Assembly (NCBI RefSeq): GCF_001375515.1
Contig: NZ_CTDX01000004.1
Coordinates: 45,140-109,139, forward strand
Direction of reading: 5' to 3'
Length of the DNA stretch: 64,000 nt
DNA from: Bacillus kwashiorkori
GTDB taxonomy: Bacteria; Bacillota; Bacilli; Bacillales; Caldibacillaceae
Each line of letters opens with the position of its first letter. The first letter of the stretch is position 1. Both the position numbers and the translations under genes were made by a program. The notes under the pieces were generated by a model that did no database searches, had not been told where the DNA came from, and worked only from the letters and a program-made list of their open reading frames with translations. This document shows positions 18,573-27,480 of the stretch, piece by piece.

Positions 18573-20372
18573 ATGAAGTATAATAACACTTGGAATTTAG
18601 ACAGTATTTTTCCAGGGGGTACAAAGTCAGCACAGTTACAAACAAAGTTGAAAACGTTATCCAGTACTATCGGTAAATATCAACAATTGATTGATGATTG
18701 GAATCCGGATATAGAAAAATCTGCTAATCCATTAAAAACAATTTTACAACAGCAGGAACAGATTGGAAAATCTCTAGGCCAGTCAGCAACATTTGTGCAA
18801 ATGTGGCATGATGCTTATATGGATGATGAACATGCTAATGTCGTAATGGGACAAATTATCGACTTATATAGCGAATTACGTAAAATTTCTACTTCATTCA
18901 CTAGAAAATTAGTTTCTATTAATAATCAAGACTGGTATTTACTTCTGCAAGATGAACAATTAAAGGAAATGTCGTTTGCGTTAAATGAAGAACGAGAACA
19001 AGGGAAGCGTCTCCTATCTGATTCCGAAGAAAAATTAATTGCAGAACTAAATAAGGATGGGCTGAATGCGTGGAGCCGATTATATGATACAACCGTATCC
19101 ATCATGACCATTCCTTTTACAGACAACGAAGGGAAAACTACTGAACTTTCAGTCGGTCAAGCGATGAATCGGATGTATTCTGACCCAGATCCAGAAGTAC
19201 GGAAGCAAATCTTTACAAATTGGGAAGAAACTTGGAAGAAATATGCGCCAATTTTTGCCAATACGATTAATCATTTAGTTGGTTACCGTCTAACTATTCA
19301 AAAGAAACGTGGGTATGGTCACTTTTTAGAAGAGCCGTTAGAGTATAATCGCATGTCGGAGGAAACTTTACAAGCGATGTGGTCGGCTGTTGCCAATAAT
19401 AAACAGCCATTTATTGATTTTCTTAATCAAAAGGCAAAAATTTTAGGAATGGAAAAATTAGGGTGGCAAGATGTGGATGCTCCGATAGCGGTAGGATCTG
19501 TTAAGCCGACTCGCTTTACTTACGATGAGTCATGTGATTTTATTATTGAAAATTTTGCAACTTTCGGAAGTAAATTAGCAGATTTTGCTCGCACGGCACT
19601 AGAAAATCGATGGGTAGAGGCAGAAGATAGGCCAAATAAACGCCCAGGCGGTTATTGTACGGAACTACCGGAATTGGAAGAATCACGTATATTTATGACT
19701 TTTACAGGTTCCAATAGTGATACTAGCACGCTCGCTCATGAATTAGGTCATGCTTTCCATAGTTATGTAATGCGAGATTTGCCATCATTAAATCAAAAAT
19801 ATGCGATGAATGTAGCGGAAACAGCGAGTACTTTCGCAGAAACAATTATCGCGAATGCAACAGTTGCCAAGGCTAAATCAGAAGAAGAGAAAATTTCGCT
19901 CTTGAATGCAAAACTAGAAAATGCGACAGCAATGTTTTTAAATATACATGCTCGTTATCTATTTGAAAAGTCATTTTATGAAGAACGGAAAAAAGGAATT
20001 GTGTCAGAAAAAAGATTAAATGAACTAATGGAGGACGCACAAAAAGAAGCTTATAATAACAATTTAAGTGTATATCACCCGCATTTTTGGTGTAGCAAAC
20101 TACATTTTTTCATTGATGAAATTTCGTTCTACAATTTCCCATACACATTTGGCTATCTTTTTTGCTTAGGAATCTATGCGGAATACATAAAAAGCCCTAT
20201 TGGCTTTGAAGACAAGTATATCGCTTTGTTAAGGGACACCGGTACAATGAAAGTTGAAGACTTAGCAATGAAACATCTAGGTGTCGATCTTACGAAACAA
20301 GAGTTTTGGGCAGCAGGAATCCAAATTATGGCAAAGGACGTTGAAGAATTCATCCAACTGACTAATGGGTGA
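18573..20372 (+). CDS. M3 family oligoendopeptidase (PepF type)
   Basis: A cytosolic zinc metallopeptidase that cuts oligopeptides of roughly 6 to 17 residues. The zinc site HELGH is at residues 389-393 of the 599-residue product, in the family context TLAHELGHAFHS, and the third ligand is expected in the NVAETASTFAE stretch 25 residues on. Residues 110-180 form the OligoF N-terminal domain. ATG 18573 is preferred, behind GGAGGGAG (18560-18567). The stop TGA lies inside repeat copy 7, and the final residues (IQLTNG) may derive in part from it. Confidence 0.93.
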   Translation: MKYNNTWNLDSIFPGGTKSAQLQTKLKTLSSTIGKYQQLIDDWNPDIEKSANPLKTILQQQEQIGKSLGQSATFVQMWHDAYMDDEHANVVMGQIIDLYSELRKISTSFTRKLVSINNQDWYLLLQDEQLKEMSFALNEEREQGKRLLSDSEEKLIAELNKDGLNAWSRLYDTTVSIMTIPFTDNEGKTTELSVGQAMNRMYSDPDPEVRKQIFTNWEETWKKYAPIFANTINHLVGYRLTIQKKRGYGHFLEEPLEYNRMSEETLQAMWSAVANNKQPFIDFLNQKAKILGMEKLGWQDVDAPIAVGSVKPTRFTYDESCDFIIENFATFGSKLADFARTALENRWVEAEDRPNKRPGGYCTELPELEESRIFMTFTGSNSDTSTLAHELGHAFHSYVMRDLPSLNQKYAMNVAETASTFAETIIANATVAKAKSEEEKISLLNAKLENATAMFLNIHARYLFEKSFYEERKKGIVSEKRLNELMEDAQKEAYNNNLSVYHPHFWCSKLHFFIDEISFYNFPYTFGYLFCLGIYAEYIKSPIGFEDKYIALLRDTGTMKVEDLAMKHLGVDLTKQEFWAAGIQIMAKDVEEFIQLTNG

Positions 20373-20455
20373 CTGTCCCCAACAATTCGAAAAATTCAAA
20401 ACAATTGACGTGTGACCGTCCCCTACGCAATTGCAAGGGATAGGCCCCCTTAAAG
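20366..20455. repeat. GGGGACTGTCCCC intergenic repeat, degenerate pair (copy 7)
   Basis: GGGTGACTGTCCCCAACAATTCG is followed by a mutated second unit (GTGACCGTCCCCTACGCAATTG) and a weak inverted end GGCCCCCTTAAAG. The TGA inside the first unit is the stop of the M3 peptidase gene. Confidence 0.82.
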
Positions 20456-20665
20456 ATTACTACTTTACTAGATGAAAGTATTAAGGCAGCAGATGTGACA
20501 AGTGCCGCTTTTTTTCTCCTGTCTGCTTGCCTTACTAATTGTTATTTGATTTCATCAGGTGTTTGACTTGCGCATTTATCCTCACCTAAAGTATCTTGTT
20601 GACTTTGCTAAATATTTGAGGTGTGGTTTTATTACCAGTTAATCAAAGGATAAAGGAGCAGAAGA

Positions 20666-21610
20666 TTGAAGGAAAAAGGTGAAAATAGAAAAATCTCAAT
20701 TAATGAAATAAGCCAACACGCAAACGATGAAGAAAAAAGTAACCCGATACAAGACAAAAAAAATAGTTGCCAACAACAAATAGATAGTACTAGAGAAAAA
20801 GCAGGCAATCAAGAAAAAACACAACTAACCGATTGGGATATGTCAAAATACTTTTTTGAAGATGATGAAGAATGGGAGAAACTGAAGCAGAAAAAAAAGA
20901 AACAGCGCGCTTTTATTGTGAAATCAATTAGTATAATCTTAGCACTTTCTTTAGTAGTGAGCGGAATGCAAGTTTGGTTTCACATCTTTAATATTCCTGC
21001 AATTGAATTTGTAAAAGTATCGAATCGTCTTTCAAAAAATAGTAACGTAAAAGAGTATAAAAAGGCTGTCGTTTCCGTAGAATGGGATAACACGAAAGGC
21101 ACCGGCTTTAATATACATCCAGACGGATTAATTATCACGAATGAACATGTAGTCGGCAATTTTAATAAAGTTCAAGTTCATTTTACTGGATTTGGTTCTT
21201 ATATAGGAGAGGTAATTGGCAAATTTCCAGAATTGGATTTAGCAATAGTTGATATTAATGGAAAAGATTTGCCTACACTTGAGTTAACTTTTGAGAAGGA
21301 ATGGCAAACACGGATTGGAGAACAAATCCTTTTTATTGGCAATCCATTAGCATTTACACAAATAGCAAATGAAGGTACGATTTCAGGGGAAGTACAATTA
21401 AAAAACTGGTCTACCCGAGTTATGCAAATTACCGCACCTGTTTATCGGGGGAATAGCGGTAGTCCTGTAATCAATAAGGAAGGAAAAGTGCTTGGCATAA
21501 TATTTGGAACCATTCGTCGTGAGGACCGTGCGAATAACGACATATTAGCTGTTGCAGTACCGAGTTATTACCTTGAAGAACGGTTATTGGAATTAGAGCA
21601 ACAAAAGTGA
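20666..21610 (+). CDS. Membrane-anchored trypsin-like serine protease (HtrA-like, no PDZ)
   Basis: The 314 residues begin with a charged cytoplasmic part (1-80), then one transmembrane helix (about 84-101) and an external chymotrypsin-fold domain (about 130-312). The catalytic triad is visible as H161 (TNEHVV), D191 (ELDLAI) and S264 (RGNSGSP). Unlike HtrA/HtrB there is no room for a PDZ domain, so it is not expected to form a PDZ-gated chaperone-protease. TTG 20666 follows AAAGGAG at a 7-base gap. The stop TGA is part of intergenic repeat copy 8. A role in surface protein quality control is inferred. Confidence 0.9.
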   Translation: MKEKGENRKISINEISQHANDEEKSNPIQDKKNSCQQQIDSTREKAGNQEKTQLTDWDMSKYFFEDDEEWEKLKQKKKKQRAFIVKSISIILALSLVVSGMQVWFHIFNIPAIEFVKVSNRLSKNSNVKEYKKAVVSVEWDNTKGTGFNIHPDGLIITNEHVVGNFNKVQVHFTGFGSYIGEVIGKFPELDLAIVDINGKDLPTLELTFEKEWQTRIGEQILFIGNPLAFTQIANEGTISGEVQLKNWSTRVMQITAPVYRGNSGSPVINKEGKVLGIIFGTIRREDRANNDILAVAVPSYYLEERLLELEQQK

Positions 21611-21667
21611 CTGTCCCCAACGATTTTGAATTTTCGCAATTGTTGGGGACAGTCCCCCTAAAGTGGT
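21606..21667. repeat. GGGGACTGTCCCC intergenic repeat, inverted pair (copy 8)
   Basis: Two arms (GTGACTGTCCCCAACG and TTGTTGGGGACAGTCCCCC) form a hairpin between two converging genes. It supplies the TGA stop of the protease on one strand and the TAG stop of the MFS gene on the other. Confidence 0.92.
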
Positions 21668-22839
21668 GCTTTTTGTCTTTCCGGGTCTTTCCAAAACATG
21701 GAAAGGACAACTCCAGCTATGATTACAATTGTTGAGAAATAGTATGGATAATTTAAATTGATGTCGAATAAGTACCCGCCAACAATCGGACCGAATACAT
21801 TACCAATACTTGTAAAAGTAGAATTCATACCACCGATAAAACCTTGTTCACTTCCAGCAATTTTTGATAAATACGTTGTGATAGCAGGACGCATCAAATC
21901 GAAGCCAACAAATACAATAATGGTAGTTAAAAGAATCGTAAAATATTGATTAACTTCGGTAATTAAATATACAACTATCGCAGAAAAAATTAAGCAATAT
22001 CGAATAAGTACAATTTCCCCAATTTTTTTCGTTAAGTAATCGAATAAAAAGATTTGACCAATTGCACCTAAAATACCGCCACCCATAATTATAATCGCAA
22101 TATCTTTTGGTGAAAAACCGAACTTATGATCAATAAATAAACTAAATAACGACTCAAATGCCGAAAGTCCAAACGATGTAATGAAAATGAGTATTAGTGC
22201 AATAAAATAGATTGGTTTAAATACAATAGCCATCCTCGCTTGAAAGTTTAGCTGTACAGTTGTCTTCGTTTCCTCAGACCGGTTAGGCTCTTTTAAAAGA
22301 AAAAATGATAAGACTGCTGCTAACAATCCAAGAAATCCTGCTACAAAAAAAGGTAACCTTGTTCCGAATTCTGCTAACAATCCCCCTACACCAGGACCGA
22401 CAATAAACCCAGTACTAATAGCAGCCGACATATAACCAAGTGCTTTCGAACGCTGTCCAGGAGTTGTAATATCTGCAATAAAAGCTGTTACGGCAGGCAT
22501 AATGAATGCACTGCTTAACCCACCAAAAATTCTAGATAAAAATAAAACTTCTACTGTCTTACCGATACCGAATAAAAACTCAGAAAAACCAAAAATAACA
22601 AGACCAATAACAATCATTAGTTTCCGGCCATATCTGTCAGCCCAACGCCCTGCAAAAGGTGAGGCAATAAGCTGGACAAATGCAAATGCAGCAACCATAT
22701 AACCAACGACAGTTCCGCTAATACCGAGTTCATTCATGATAGTAGGCAACACAGGAATAACTAATCCAATCCCTAAAAACGCCAAAAACAAATTGGCTAA
22801 TAATATTGCTAACGTCAATTTTTGCTTATTATTATTCAT
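21658..22839 (-). CDS. MFS multidrug efflux transporter (NorA/Bmr-like)
   Basis: A proton-driven drug exporter of the DHA1 family. The 393 residues form twelve helices. Motif A (GRWADRYGRKLM) is in the loop after helix 2, and motif C-like GFIVGPGVGGLLAEFG, specific to antiporters, is in helix 5. ATG 22839 is chosen because AAGGAG lies 9 bases upstream; a TTG at 22863 lies before that ribosome site. The stop codon is inside repeat copy 8. It resembles NorA and Bmr, but the substrate range cannot be read from sequence. Confidence 0.9.
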   Translation of the reverse strand: MNNNKQKLTLAILLANLFLAFLGIGLVIPVLPTIMNELGISGTVVGYMVAAFAFVQLIASPFAGRWADRYGRKLMIVIGLVIFGFSEFLFGIGKTVEVLFLSRIFGGLSSAFIMPAVTAFIADITTPGQRSKALGYMSAAISTGFIVGPGVGGLLAEFGTRLPFFVAGFLGLLAAVLSFFLLKEPNRSEETKTTVQLNFQARMAIVFKPIYFIALILIFITSFGLSAFESLFSLFIDHKFGFSPKDIAIIIMGGGILGAIGQIFLFDYLTKKIGEIVLIRYCLIFSAIVVYLITEVNQYFTILLTTIIVFVGFDLMRPAITTYLSKIAGSEQGFIGGMNSTFTSIGNVFGPIVGGYLFDINLNYPYYFSTIVIIAGVVLSMFWKDPERQKAPL

Positions 22840-22950
22840 CTCATTCTTCTCCTTATAGCTCAATATTATATTAAAATAACGTCACTAAGGTCAATCAAAT
22901 AATTATTTTGCAAAACAAAGGGACATCCACTCATCCAATTCGGAAAATTA

Positions 22951-22993
22951 ACAATTGTTGGGGACAGTCCCCCGCCGCTTTAAAGTGCTAAAG
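22951..22993. repeat. GGGGACTGTCCCC intergenic repeat, reversed single arm (copy 9)
   Basis: It reads in reverse orientation: ACAATTGTTGGGGACAGTCC, CCC, then CGCCGCTTTAAAGTGCTAAAG, the complement of the usual lead-in. It lies between the divergent MFS and acetyltransferase genes, one of the few copies upstream of genes. Confidence 0.9.
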
Positions 22994-23072
22994 TACTTCG
23001 ATTGCTGGTTTTGTTGGTGTTTTTGCTTTATAATTATATATAGAGGAAAAATCATAGAAGAAGGTTTTTAGG

Positions 23073-23675
23073 ATGAATATAAGAGCAGCAAAGTATAAGG
23101 ATGCAACAGAGGTTGCGTTATTAATTCACTTAGCTATTAAAGATATTGCTGAAAAGCTAACAGGAGAGAAAGAAGACCAAAAAATTCAAATTGCACTGGC
23201 TGAACTATTTACTACGAAAGGTAATCGACTTAGCTATGAAAATATAGCGGTAGCTGAAGAAGCTGGAAGTGTAGCAGGAATCATCATCGCTTATTCGGGT
23301 AGTGACGCCAAGAGGTTGGATCGACCGATTATCAATCAGTTAATAAAAAAAACAGGTAATCACTCGGCTACATTAGATAAAGAGGCCGATGCGGGTGATT
23401 TTTACTTAGACACTTTAAGCGTGCACCCAGTGTATCAAGGTCAAGGTATCGGTACGAAGTTATTAAGTTATTTTAGTGAAATAGCAATAAAAAAAGGGCA
23501 CGAGATAATATCTTTAAACGTAGCGCAAAATAATTATAAAGCAAGGGCACTTTATGAAAAATTAGGCTATCAAAAGAAAAAGCAGATCATTATTAATGAA
23601 CACCCATACGATTATATGGTTAAAAACCTATCGAACAAACCGATAACATACGGTATTCATTCAAATGGCCATTAA
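23073..23675 (+). CDS. GNAT family N-acetyltransferase
   Basis: The 200-residue protein has one GNAT domain (about 2-175) that transfers an acetyl group from acetyl-CoA. Motif A is clear in FYLDTLSVHPVYQGQGIGTKLL, with QGQGIGT as the pyrophosphate loop, followed by LNVAQNNYKARALYEKLGYQ as motif B. The insert around residues 85-105 is variable. It stands alone downstream of repeat copy 9. The acceptor is unknown; similar proteins are annotated only as acetyltransferases. Confidence 0.9.
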   Translation: MNIRAAKYKDATEVALLIHLAIKDIAEKLTGEKEDQKIQIALAELFTTKGNRLSYENIAVAEEAGSVAGIIIAYSGSDAKRLDRPIINQLIKKTGNHSATLDKEADAGDFYLDTLSVHPVYQGQGIGTKLLSYFSEIAIKKGHEIISLNVAQNNYKARALYEKLGYQKKKQIIINEHPYDYMVKNLSNKPITYGIHSNGH

Positions 23676-23771
23676 TGTAACACAATTAGAAGTCCCAACA
23701 TCGACAAACTGTTTCAATAATTCGAACAATAAAAGTAATTATAAGTGTATTATTTCACAAAAATCGAAAAA

Positions 23772-23870
23772 AACCGCAAAAACCGCAAAAACTGCAACAA
23801 CTGCAACAACCGCAACAACCGCAGAAACTGCAATAACTGCAACAACCGGTAGAAACTGCAATAACTGTTT
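23772..23870 (+). repeat. 9-bp tandem repeat (minisatellite)
   Basis: About ten imperfect units of AACYGCAAM follow one another between the acetyltransferase and hsp20 genes. Because 9 is a multiple of 3, frames stay open and one encodes Thr-Ala-x repeats; I regard that ORF as incidental. Confidence 0.88.
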
Positions 23871-24025
23871 TGGCAAACCAACTTGCATAAAAATGAGTAA
23901 ACACATCATAATATTTCTACATACAAATAGTCGAATAGTTACTCTCCAAACATATCTACTTCATTCATTTTATCAATACAGTTTATTGTTAAAATTAGTA
24001 TAAAAAATTAAAGGAGGAAAGTACA

Positions 24026-24460
24026 ATGGTTTTACCACATGATCCATTCAGACAGTTAGCCAACCTTGGCAAAGAGTTCGATCGATTTTTCTCTGAATTT
24101 CCAGCACGTTGGGAAAACGAAAGAAATCTTGGTGGAATTCGTGTAGATGTTTATGAAACAGACAATGAAGTGGTTGCAACATGTGATTTACCGGGCTTAG
24201 AGAAAAGAGAAGATGTGGAACTTAATATTGACAATAATATCTTATCCATTAGTGGCAGTACGAAAAAAACAGCTGAAGTTAAAGATGAAAACATGTATCG
24301 GAAAGAGCGTTATGTCGGTCGATTTTTTCGTTCTATTCCACTGCCAGTTGCCGTTTCTACAGAAGGAGTGAAAGCAACGTACAAAAATGGTGTACTAGAA
24401 GTCAGAATGCCGAAACTGGATAAAGATAATAAGAAAAAAATTGATATCGAATTTGAATAA
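24026..24460 (+). CDS. Hsp20/alpha-crystallin small heat-shock protein
   Basis: A 144-residue ATP-independent holdase chaperone that forms oligomers and keeps unfolding proteins soluble. Residues 1-35 are the variable N-terminal arm, 40-130 the alpha-crystallin domain with the family end motif ATYKNGVLEVRMPK, and the tail is short. GGAGG at 24012-24016 supports the start. No CIRCE or HrcA operator was seen upstream. The tandem-repeat tracts on either side are not part of the gene. Confidence 0.95.
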   Translation: MVLPHDPFRQLANLGKEFDRFFSEFPARWENERNLGGIRVDVYETDNEVVATCDLPGLEKREDVELNIDNNILSISGSTKKTAEVKDENMYRKERYVGRFFRSIPLPVAVSTEGVKATYKNGVLEVRMPKLDKDNKKKIDIEFE

Positions 24461-24630
24461 AGCTTGCTTAAATGGAAGAATAAGTACCGATTATAGCAGA
24501 AGGGGATGTCGAATCCACTCCTTTTGCTTTTTTAATGCTTATAATCCGTGGGAATTGACATTACTAATATACAAAAATCCCCAACCACAACCCCAACCCA
24601 ATGCCAACCCCTCCCCAATGCCAACCCCAA

Positions 24631-24730
24631 CCCAACGCAACCGAACGCAACCCAACGCAACCCAACGCAACCCAATGCAACCCAACGCAACCGAACGCAA
24701 CTCAACGCAACCGAACGCAACCCAACCTAA
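24631..24730 (+). repeat. 10-bp tandem repeat (minisatellite)
   Basis: Ten units, consensus CCCAACGCAA, with variants at the third and sixth base (CCG, CTC, ATG). A related C/A-rich imperfect tract precedes them (about 24578-24630). The strand is strongly C-biased. ORFs in several frames of both strands through it are artefacts of the repeat. Confidence 0.93.
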
Positions 24731-24843
24731 AGCCAACTTCAAAAGTATTTATAAGATTATTCTCAAACGGAATAATCGTTAAATATAACGAACTATTGGC
24801 CTAGGATAAAGCTCCCGCATGAAACAAGAAAATTACGAAAATT

Positions 24844-25018
24844 GTTCTTTATAAAAAACCAATAAAATCCTAAAACTCAACGAAAAAGTAAGGTAAAGGG
24901 AGAAAACGTAAGAAAATCAGCAGACTATCGTTCTTTATAAAGAATAATCCTTAAATTCAAGGTTTTCACCTTTTCGAAACTTCGATTATACTGTAAATAG
25001 AAGTTCTTTATAAAGAAC
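24844..25018 (+). promoter_or_regulatory. Cluster of SinR-like boxes upstream of the tasA-like gene
   Basis: GTTCTTT occurs at 24844-24850, at 24930-24936 as half of GTTCTTTATAAAGAAT, and at 25003-25018 as a perfect GTTCTTTATAAAGAAC palindrome. The biofilm master repressor SinR recognises GTTCTYT, singly or in inverted pairs, and represses the tapA-sipW-tasA operon in B. subtilis. A candidate -10 TATACT (24987-24992) would place the transcription start just before the palindrome. Regulation by SinR is inferred. Confidence 0.72.
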
Positions 25019-25140
25019 AACCAATTTCTAAATGAAGAACGATTAAATGCCTGGTTGAAACGCTTGATGGGGCAGAGTACCTAGCTTACTCAAACCAGAA
25101 AGCTTCAATAATAAAAAAGTTAAAAAGGGAGAGGAATTAA

Positions 25141-25773
25141 ATGAGTTTGAAAAAGAAATTAGGAATGGGAATTGCAGCAGCAGCACTAGGACTTTCATTA
25201 ATTGGGGGAGGTACATACGCCTATTTTAGCGACACAGAAGTAACGAACAACACATTTACAGCAGGTACGTTAGACTTAGCAGTCAATCCATCGGTGATTA
25301 TTGATGTTGATAACTTAAAACCTGGCGACGTTATGGTTCGAGAATTCGAATTACAAAATAACGGTTCTTTAGATATTTCATCTATTGACCTTACTACAAG
25401 CTATAATGTTATCGATGCAAAAAGTGACAACACAGATGATTTTGGGAAACATATTAAAGTATTATTCTTAGAAAATGCTGATAAAACTGGCGATGGATGG
25501 GTAATTGGAGATTTTAATGATGTTATTTCTGAAACGACTTTATATGATTTGCAAAATATGACTCCAGATGCTGTTGAAAATCTACAAAGTTGGATTACTT
25601 GGCTATTTGGATTAAATGGTGAAGGAGATGGACTAGAAGCAGGTACTAGTGACCAAATGTATGTTGCATTCGAATTCGTCGATAACGGGAATGACCAAAA
25701 TGAATTCCAAGGCGATTCATTAGAACTTGAGTGGACATTCACTGCTCACCAAACAGAAGGTGAATTAAGATAA
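25141..25773 (+). CDS. TasA/CalY-like biofilm fibre protein
   Basis: TasA and camelysin (CalY) are secreted proteins that polymerise into the protein fibres of Bacillus biofilms. This 210-residue homologue has a signal peptide whose end, GGGTYAYFSDTEVTNNTFTAG, matches the SipW-type cleavage context and family N-terminus (quoted across residues 22-42). The rest is a beta-rich domain with the LKPGDVMVREFELQNNGSLD stretch typical of the family. GGGAGAGG precedes the ATG. It heads a cluster with tapA-like and sipW genes and is preceded by SinR-like boxes. Size (210 versus 261 for TasA) is nearer CalY. Confidence 0.92.
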   Translation: MSLKKKLGMGIAAAALGLSLIGGGTYAYFSDTEVTNNTFTAGTLDLAVNPSVIIDVDNLKPGDVMVREFELQNNGSLDISSIDLTTSYNVIDAKSDNTDDFGKHIKVLFLENADKTGDGWVIGDFNDVISETTLYDLQNMTPDAVENLQSWITWLFGLNGEGDGLEAGTSDQMYVAFEFVDNGNDQNEFQGDSLELEWTFTAHQTEGELR

Positions 25774-25783
25774 TCGCTGAAAA

Positions 25784-25805
25784 GGGAGGAGACTATTCTC
25801 CTTCC
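25784..25805 (+). terminator. Weak hairpin after the tasA-like gene, possible attenuator
   Basis: GGGAGGAGA pairs imperfectly with TCTCCTTCC (25797-25805), and a pyrimidine-rich stretch ending TTATTTTTA follows. A second purine/pyrimidine hairpin is at 25851-25878. Partial termination here would favour tasA over the downstream genes. Confidence 0.45.
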
Positions 25806-25970
25806 TTCTCCTTATTTTTAAGAAATGAATCTAACGAAAATCGCCTAAACGGAGGAGGTCGAGCTGCTATCCTCTTCCATTTATATATATTTATAAAGAA
25901 CGGCTATAAATAACTTTGTAAATATATATAAATTCCCAAGTTTAGCAATCTTGAAGGGACGGAGATTATT

Positions 25971-26780
25971 TTGCAAAGAATGAGCAGGACATTACGGACA
26001 ATTAAAGAACGAAACTTTAAATCATTAGTTATGTTAAAAGCAGCCATTGTCTTTTATTTATTTCTTTTTATCGTTCATTATTTAACAACGACAACTACTG
26101 CCTTTTTTAATGCAGAAGAGAAAACAAATATTACTCTCACTGCTGGACAGTGGAAATATTGGGACGGGAGTAATTTAGAAATTATCGACCAAGGGGGATT
26201 ACAGATTCAAGCTTGTCCCGCTGAACTTACGATTACGATAAAAAATAACGGCAATCCAATGGAAAAACAATCAAAATATGAAGTCTACTATGTGAATAAC
26301 GGGGACCCGTTAACAGAAGGCGGTCCAGTAAAATTAACAAATAATGAAGCATCTATTCAACCATTACAAGCAGAGGAAACTATTACTATTACTTACAATG
26401 CTAAAAGATCTGGAGTTTATGCTTTTCTTATCCATCAAACAGAGGAACACCCGGAATATTCAACCGTAGCGAGTGATTTTATCACTGTTCAATGTGAAGA
26501 AAAGCAAGAAAAATCGCCAATAAATGAACAAAACAAAAAGGATGCCAACTACGATGGCGAGCAAGGTTTAGAAAAATCAAAAGAAAATTCATCCGAAGAA
26601 ACCGACAAATCACGAAATAAAGACAACTCCAATCAAGCGGATGTCATACAAAGCACATCAGAAGAGGAACAATCAAACGAAACGCCGCCAGAACAGCAAG
26701 AAAAGGAAGGTAGTGAAACGGAAACGGACAGTGAAAATGTGGAAGAAGATGAAAATACAAATAATGAACAAACACCTTAA
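25971..26780 (+). CDS. TapA-like amyloid fibre assembly protein
   Basis: TapA anchors and nucleates TasA fibres. The 269 residues begin with a cytoplasmic stretch and a hydrophobic signal segment (about 22-43) ending TTTAFFNAEE, the SipW-type processing context. The folded part (about 50-176) has two cysteines, C82 in QACPAE and C175, placed to make one disulfide as in TapA, and the KYEVYYVNNGDP stretch. Residues 177-269 are a disordered Glu/Asn/Ser/Lys-rich tail. TTG 25971 has GGAG 6 bases upstream. A single SinR-like box (25895-25901) and sipW follow the expected context. Confidence 0.83.
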   Translation: MQRMSRTLRTIKERNFKSLVMLKAAIVFYLFLFIVHYLTTTTTAFFNAEEKTNITLTAGQWKYWDGSNLEIIDQGGLQIQACPAELTITIKNNGNPMEKQSKYEVYYVNNGDPLTEGGPVKLTNNEASIQPLQAEETITITYNAKRSGVYAFLIHQTEEHPEYSTVASDFITVQCEEKQEKSPINEQNKKDANYDGEQGLEKSKENSSEETDKSRNKDNSNQADVIQSTSEEEQSNETPPEQQEKEGSETETDSENVEEDENTNNEQTP

Positions 26781-26815
26781 TTGGCAACAAATTTTTAAAA
26801 AATGGGGGATATCAA

Positions 26816-27400
26816 GTGAAAAAAAACAAAGTATGGGTATGGGTTAATCGAATTGTTACTACACTACTATTCGTATTACTGCTTAGTGTTGCTACACTCG
26901 TCATTGCATCGAGAATTTCTGGTGGAGAACCGTCCTTATTTGGTTATCAATTGAAGACCGTATTATCTGGATCAATGGAACCTAGTATTAAAACAGGATC
27001 AATTATTGCTGTTAAACCGGGTGGCGATATGACGAGATTCCAGGAAAATGATGTTATTACATATAGAACCGAAGATGGAAAATTAATAACTCACCGCATC
27101 ATTGAAGTAATAACTAATGAAAGTGGGACGATGTATCGTACAAAAGGTGATAATAACGAAACAGCGGATAATGAATTAGTCTTGTCACCAAACATCGTAG
27201 CGGAATACACCGGTTTTACTATACCGTTCGTTGGCTATTTCTCGGAATTTGCCAAATCAAAAAATGGCAACTTATTTCTATTAATCATTCCAGGAATTCT
27301 TATATTTGTCGGTGCGATGATATCAATGTGGAGAACAGTTACAAAACTAGAAAAACAGCAAAAAAACTCACAAACACCACCAATAGACGAAGCTAGTTAA
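26816..27400 (+). CDS. sipW: SipW-type (ER-type) signal peptidase I
   Basis: SipW is the specialised membrane peptidase that matures TasA and TapA. The 194-residue protein has an N-terminal helix (13-31), the catalytic serine S53 in VLSGSMEP, the histidine H93 in ITHRI that replaces the usual lysine and defines the ER-type class, and acidic residues after KGDNNETADN. A second helix (151-171) gives the two-span topology of SipW. The start is GTG 26816, 35 bp after the tapA-like gene. Its expected substrates are the flanking TasA-like and TapA-like proteins. Confidence 0.92.
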   Translation: MKKNKVWVWVNRIVTTLLFVLLLSVATLVIASRISGGEPSLFGYQLKTVLSGSMEPSIKTGSIIAVKPGGDMTRFQENDVITYRTEDGKLITHRIIEVITNESGTMYRTKGDNNETADNELVLSPNIVAEYTGFTIPFVGYFSEFAKSKNGNLFLLIIPGILIFVGAMISMWRTVTKLEKQQKNSQTPPIDEAS

Positions 27401-27480
27401 CATTTTTTTCATTAGTAACTGAAGAAAAATTGGAGGATTACTTCCAAATAATTCGATTCCCTTGGAAAGGGGAGGATTTT

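Noticed and set aside
23665..24003. 112-codon ORF through the 9-bp repeat with Thr-Ala repeats
   Set aside because: It has no ribosome site, overlaps the acetyltransferase end, and stays open mainly because the repeat unit is a multiple of three.
23772..24730. Possible CRISPR array
   Set aside because: Units of 9 or 10 bp follow each other directly without spacers, and no cas gene is present.
24441..24804. Several ORFs on both strands through the 10-bp array
   Set aside because: They consist largely of translated repeat units; simultaneous opening of many frames is a property of the array.
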